From the NCBI RefSeq assembly GCF_014879975.1, contig NZ_CP062501.1, positions 434,001-498,000 on the forward strand: a stretch of DNA of 64,000 bases. The letters run 5' to 3'. Below are positions 63,387 to 64,000 of the stretch, one piece after another (the stretch's first letter is position 1; each line of letters begins with the position of its first letter). This DNA comes from Vibrio bathopelagicus. Lineage in GTDB: Bacteria; Pseudomonadota; Gammaproteobacteria; Enterobacterales; Vibrionaceae. The position numbers and the translations under genes were made by a program. The notes beneath the pieces are model-generated. The model was not told where the DNA came from and did no database searches. It was given only the letters and a program-made list of their open reading frames with translations.

Positions 63387-64000
63387 ATGAAAATCAGTGT
63401 TAAAGGACTGTTAATCGCTAGCTCATTACTACTTCCTTCAATGGCTATGGCAAGCGACTGCTCTAGTCGTGGTGTGTTAGACGATCGATACTGTGATGAA
63501 AACCAAGATTTGGTAGCCGATTCACCAAAGAATCCAGATGAGTGGAACGACCCAAGTACGCTTGTGTTTACTTACACTCCTGTAGAAGACCCAGCGTTAT
63601 ACAAAGATGCGTTCGCCGACTTCCAAGCTCACCTAAGTAAAATTACAGGTAAGCGAGTGATTTACTACACGGTGCACTCAAACTCCGCACAAGTAGAAGC
63701 GATGCGTTCTGGTCGACTCCATGTTGCGGGTTTCTCTACTGGCCCGACTGGCTACGCCGTTAACCTCGCGGGTTACGTTCCAATCGCAGTGAAAGGCGAT
63801 GAGTCTGGCTTCCAAGGCTACAACCTAATCACGATTGTGCGTAAAGACAGCGGCATTAATAAAATGTCTGATCTTAAGGGCAAAAAGGTTGCACACACTT
63901 CTGCTTCTTCCAACTCTGGCAACCTAGCTCCTCGTGCGTTATTCCCAGCGAAAGGCCTAGTGCCAGATGAAGATTACAAAGTGCTTTACTCTGGTAAGCA
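63387..64000 (+). CDS. PhnD-type phosphate/phosphite/phosphonate-binding protein (partial)
   Basis: The reading frame begins at ATG 63387 and runs off the window end, giving about 204 residues. A signal peptide (AMA/SD near residue 22) precedes a PhnD-family periplasmic binding domain (LVFTYTPVEDPALY, then MRSGRLHVAGFSTGPTG and LKGKKVAHTSASSNSG). PhnD-type proteins capture phosphonates, phosphite or related phosphorus compounds for an ABC importer; transporter genes probably follow. The ribosome site is weak (AAGGT, 10 nt before). It is expected to be under sigma-54 and the upstream response regulator. Confidence 0.85.
   Translation, partial: MKISVKGLLIASSLLLPSMAMASDCSSRGVLDDRYCDENQDLVADSPKNPDEWNDPSTLVFTYTPVEDPALYKDAFADFQAHLSKITGKRVIYYTVHSNSAQVEAMRSGRLHVAGFSTGPTGYAVNLAGYVPIAVKGDESGFQGYNLITIVRKDSGINKMSDLKGKKVAHTSASSNSGNLAPRALFPAKGLVPDEDYKVLYSGK

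Noticed and set aside
1..64000. CRISPR arrays, insertion sequences, prophage or toxin-antitoxin genes
   Set aside because: No spaced direct-repeat arrays, transposase or integrase motifs, phage structural genes or toxin-antitoxin pairs were seen.

Overview
The window is gamma-proteobacterial and almost certainly Vibrio, probably a secondary-chromosome segment of a marine Splendidus-clade-like species. This is inferred from moderate GC, the malT-malP-malQ-glgB cluster next to a DUF368 (PopT-type) gene as on Vibrio chromosome II, a Qrr quorum-sensing sRNA gene with a sigma-54 promoter and a LuxO box, an NhaC/ECF/methyl-accepting repertoire, and DUF families common in Vibrio. There are no rRNA or tRNA genes, insertion sequences, CRISPR arrays or prophage genes. 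The whole window reads as chromosomal backbone with small accessory operons.

Layout: (1) 0.2-4.4 kb, a three-gene + strand catabolic operon: FAD oxidoreductase, enolase-superfamily enzyme and CaiT-like BCCT transporter. (2) 4.5-14.5 kb, a sulfur-oxyanion block: tsdB-tsdA (thiosulfate dehydrogenase and its cytochrome c4 partner), ttrB-ttrC-ttrA (tetrathionate reductase) and divergent ttrS-ttrR. An identical 18-bp palindromic sequence lies about 70 bp upstream of both tsdB and ttrB, so one regulator, presumably TtrR, may control both. (3) 14.8-19.1 kb, a Sel1-repeat protein, sstT with a heptamer tandem repeat in its 3' region, and an rsgA paralogue. (4) 19.1-19.5 kb, a gene-poor interval with tandem repeats, a predicted three-way-junction fold and a 15-codon ORF with a strong ribosome site. 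(5) 19.6-22.3 kb, a copper-delivery operon (small membrane protein, Sco, PCuAC) and the DUF368 gene. (6) 22.5-22.75 kb, qrr. (7) 22.9-33.4 kb, malT and divergent malP-malQ-glgB. (8) 33.4-46.6 kb, small regulatory and transport units: two paralogous TetR-like regulators, an ECF vitamin-type transporter, an AhpD-like protein behind a double TetR-type operator, LacI-NhaC-PatB/MalY, MocR with a divergent EamA exporter, and a TMEM43-family protein. (9) 46.6-53.8 kb, DUF3010, two chemoreceptors, DUF3316, LysR with a MagIII-like glycosylase, and a SPOUT methyltransferase. (10) 53.9-57.9 kb, an SGNH hydrolase and a dgcR-dgcN-dgcA D-glutamate catabolic unit. (11) 58.3-64 kb, a DctB/DctD-like two-component system, a secreted glycerophosphodiesterase and a PhnD-type binding protein cut by the window end. 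The last two genes each have a clear sigma-54 promoter and share an upstream motif, so they look like the direct regulon of the adjacent sigma-54 activator.

The parts that look least described are the shared Ttr/Tsd operator, the HK-RR-GDPD-PhnD sigma-54 circuit, the structured element at 19.27-19.46 kb, and the FAD/enolase/BCCT operon. Assignments come from reading motifs. No database search was run.
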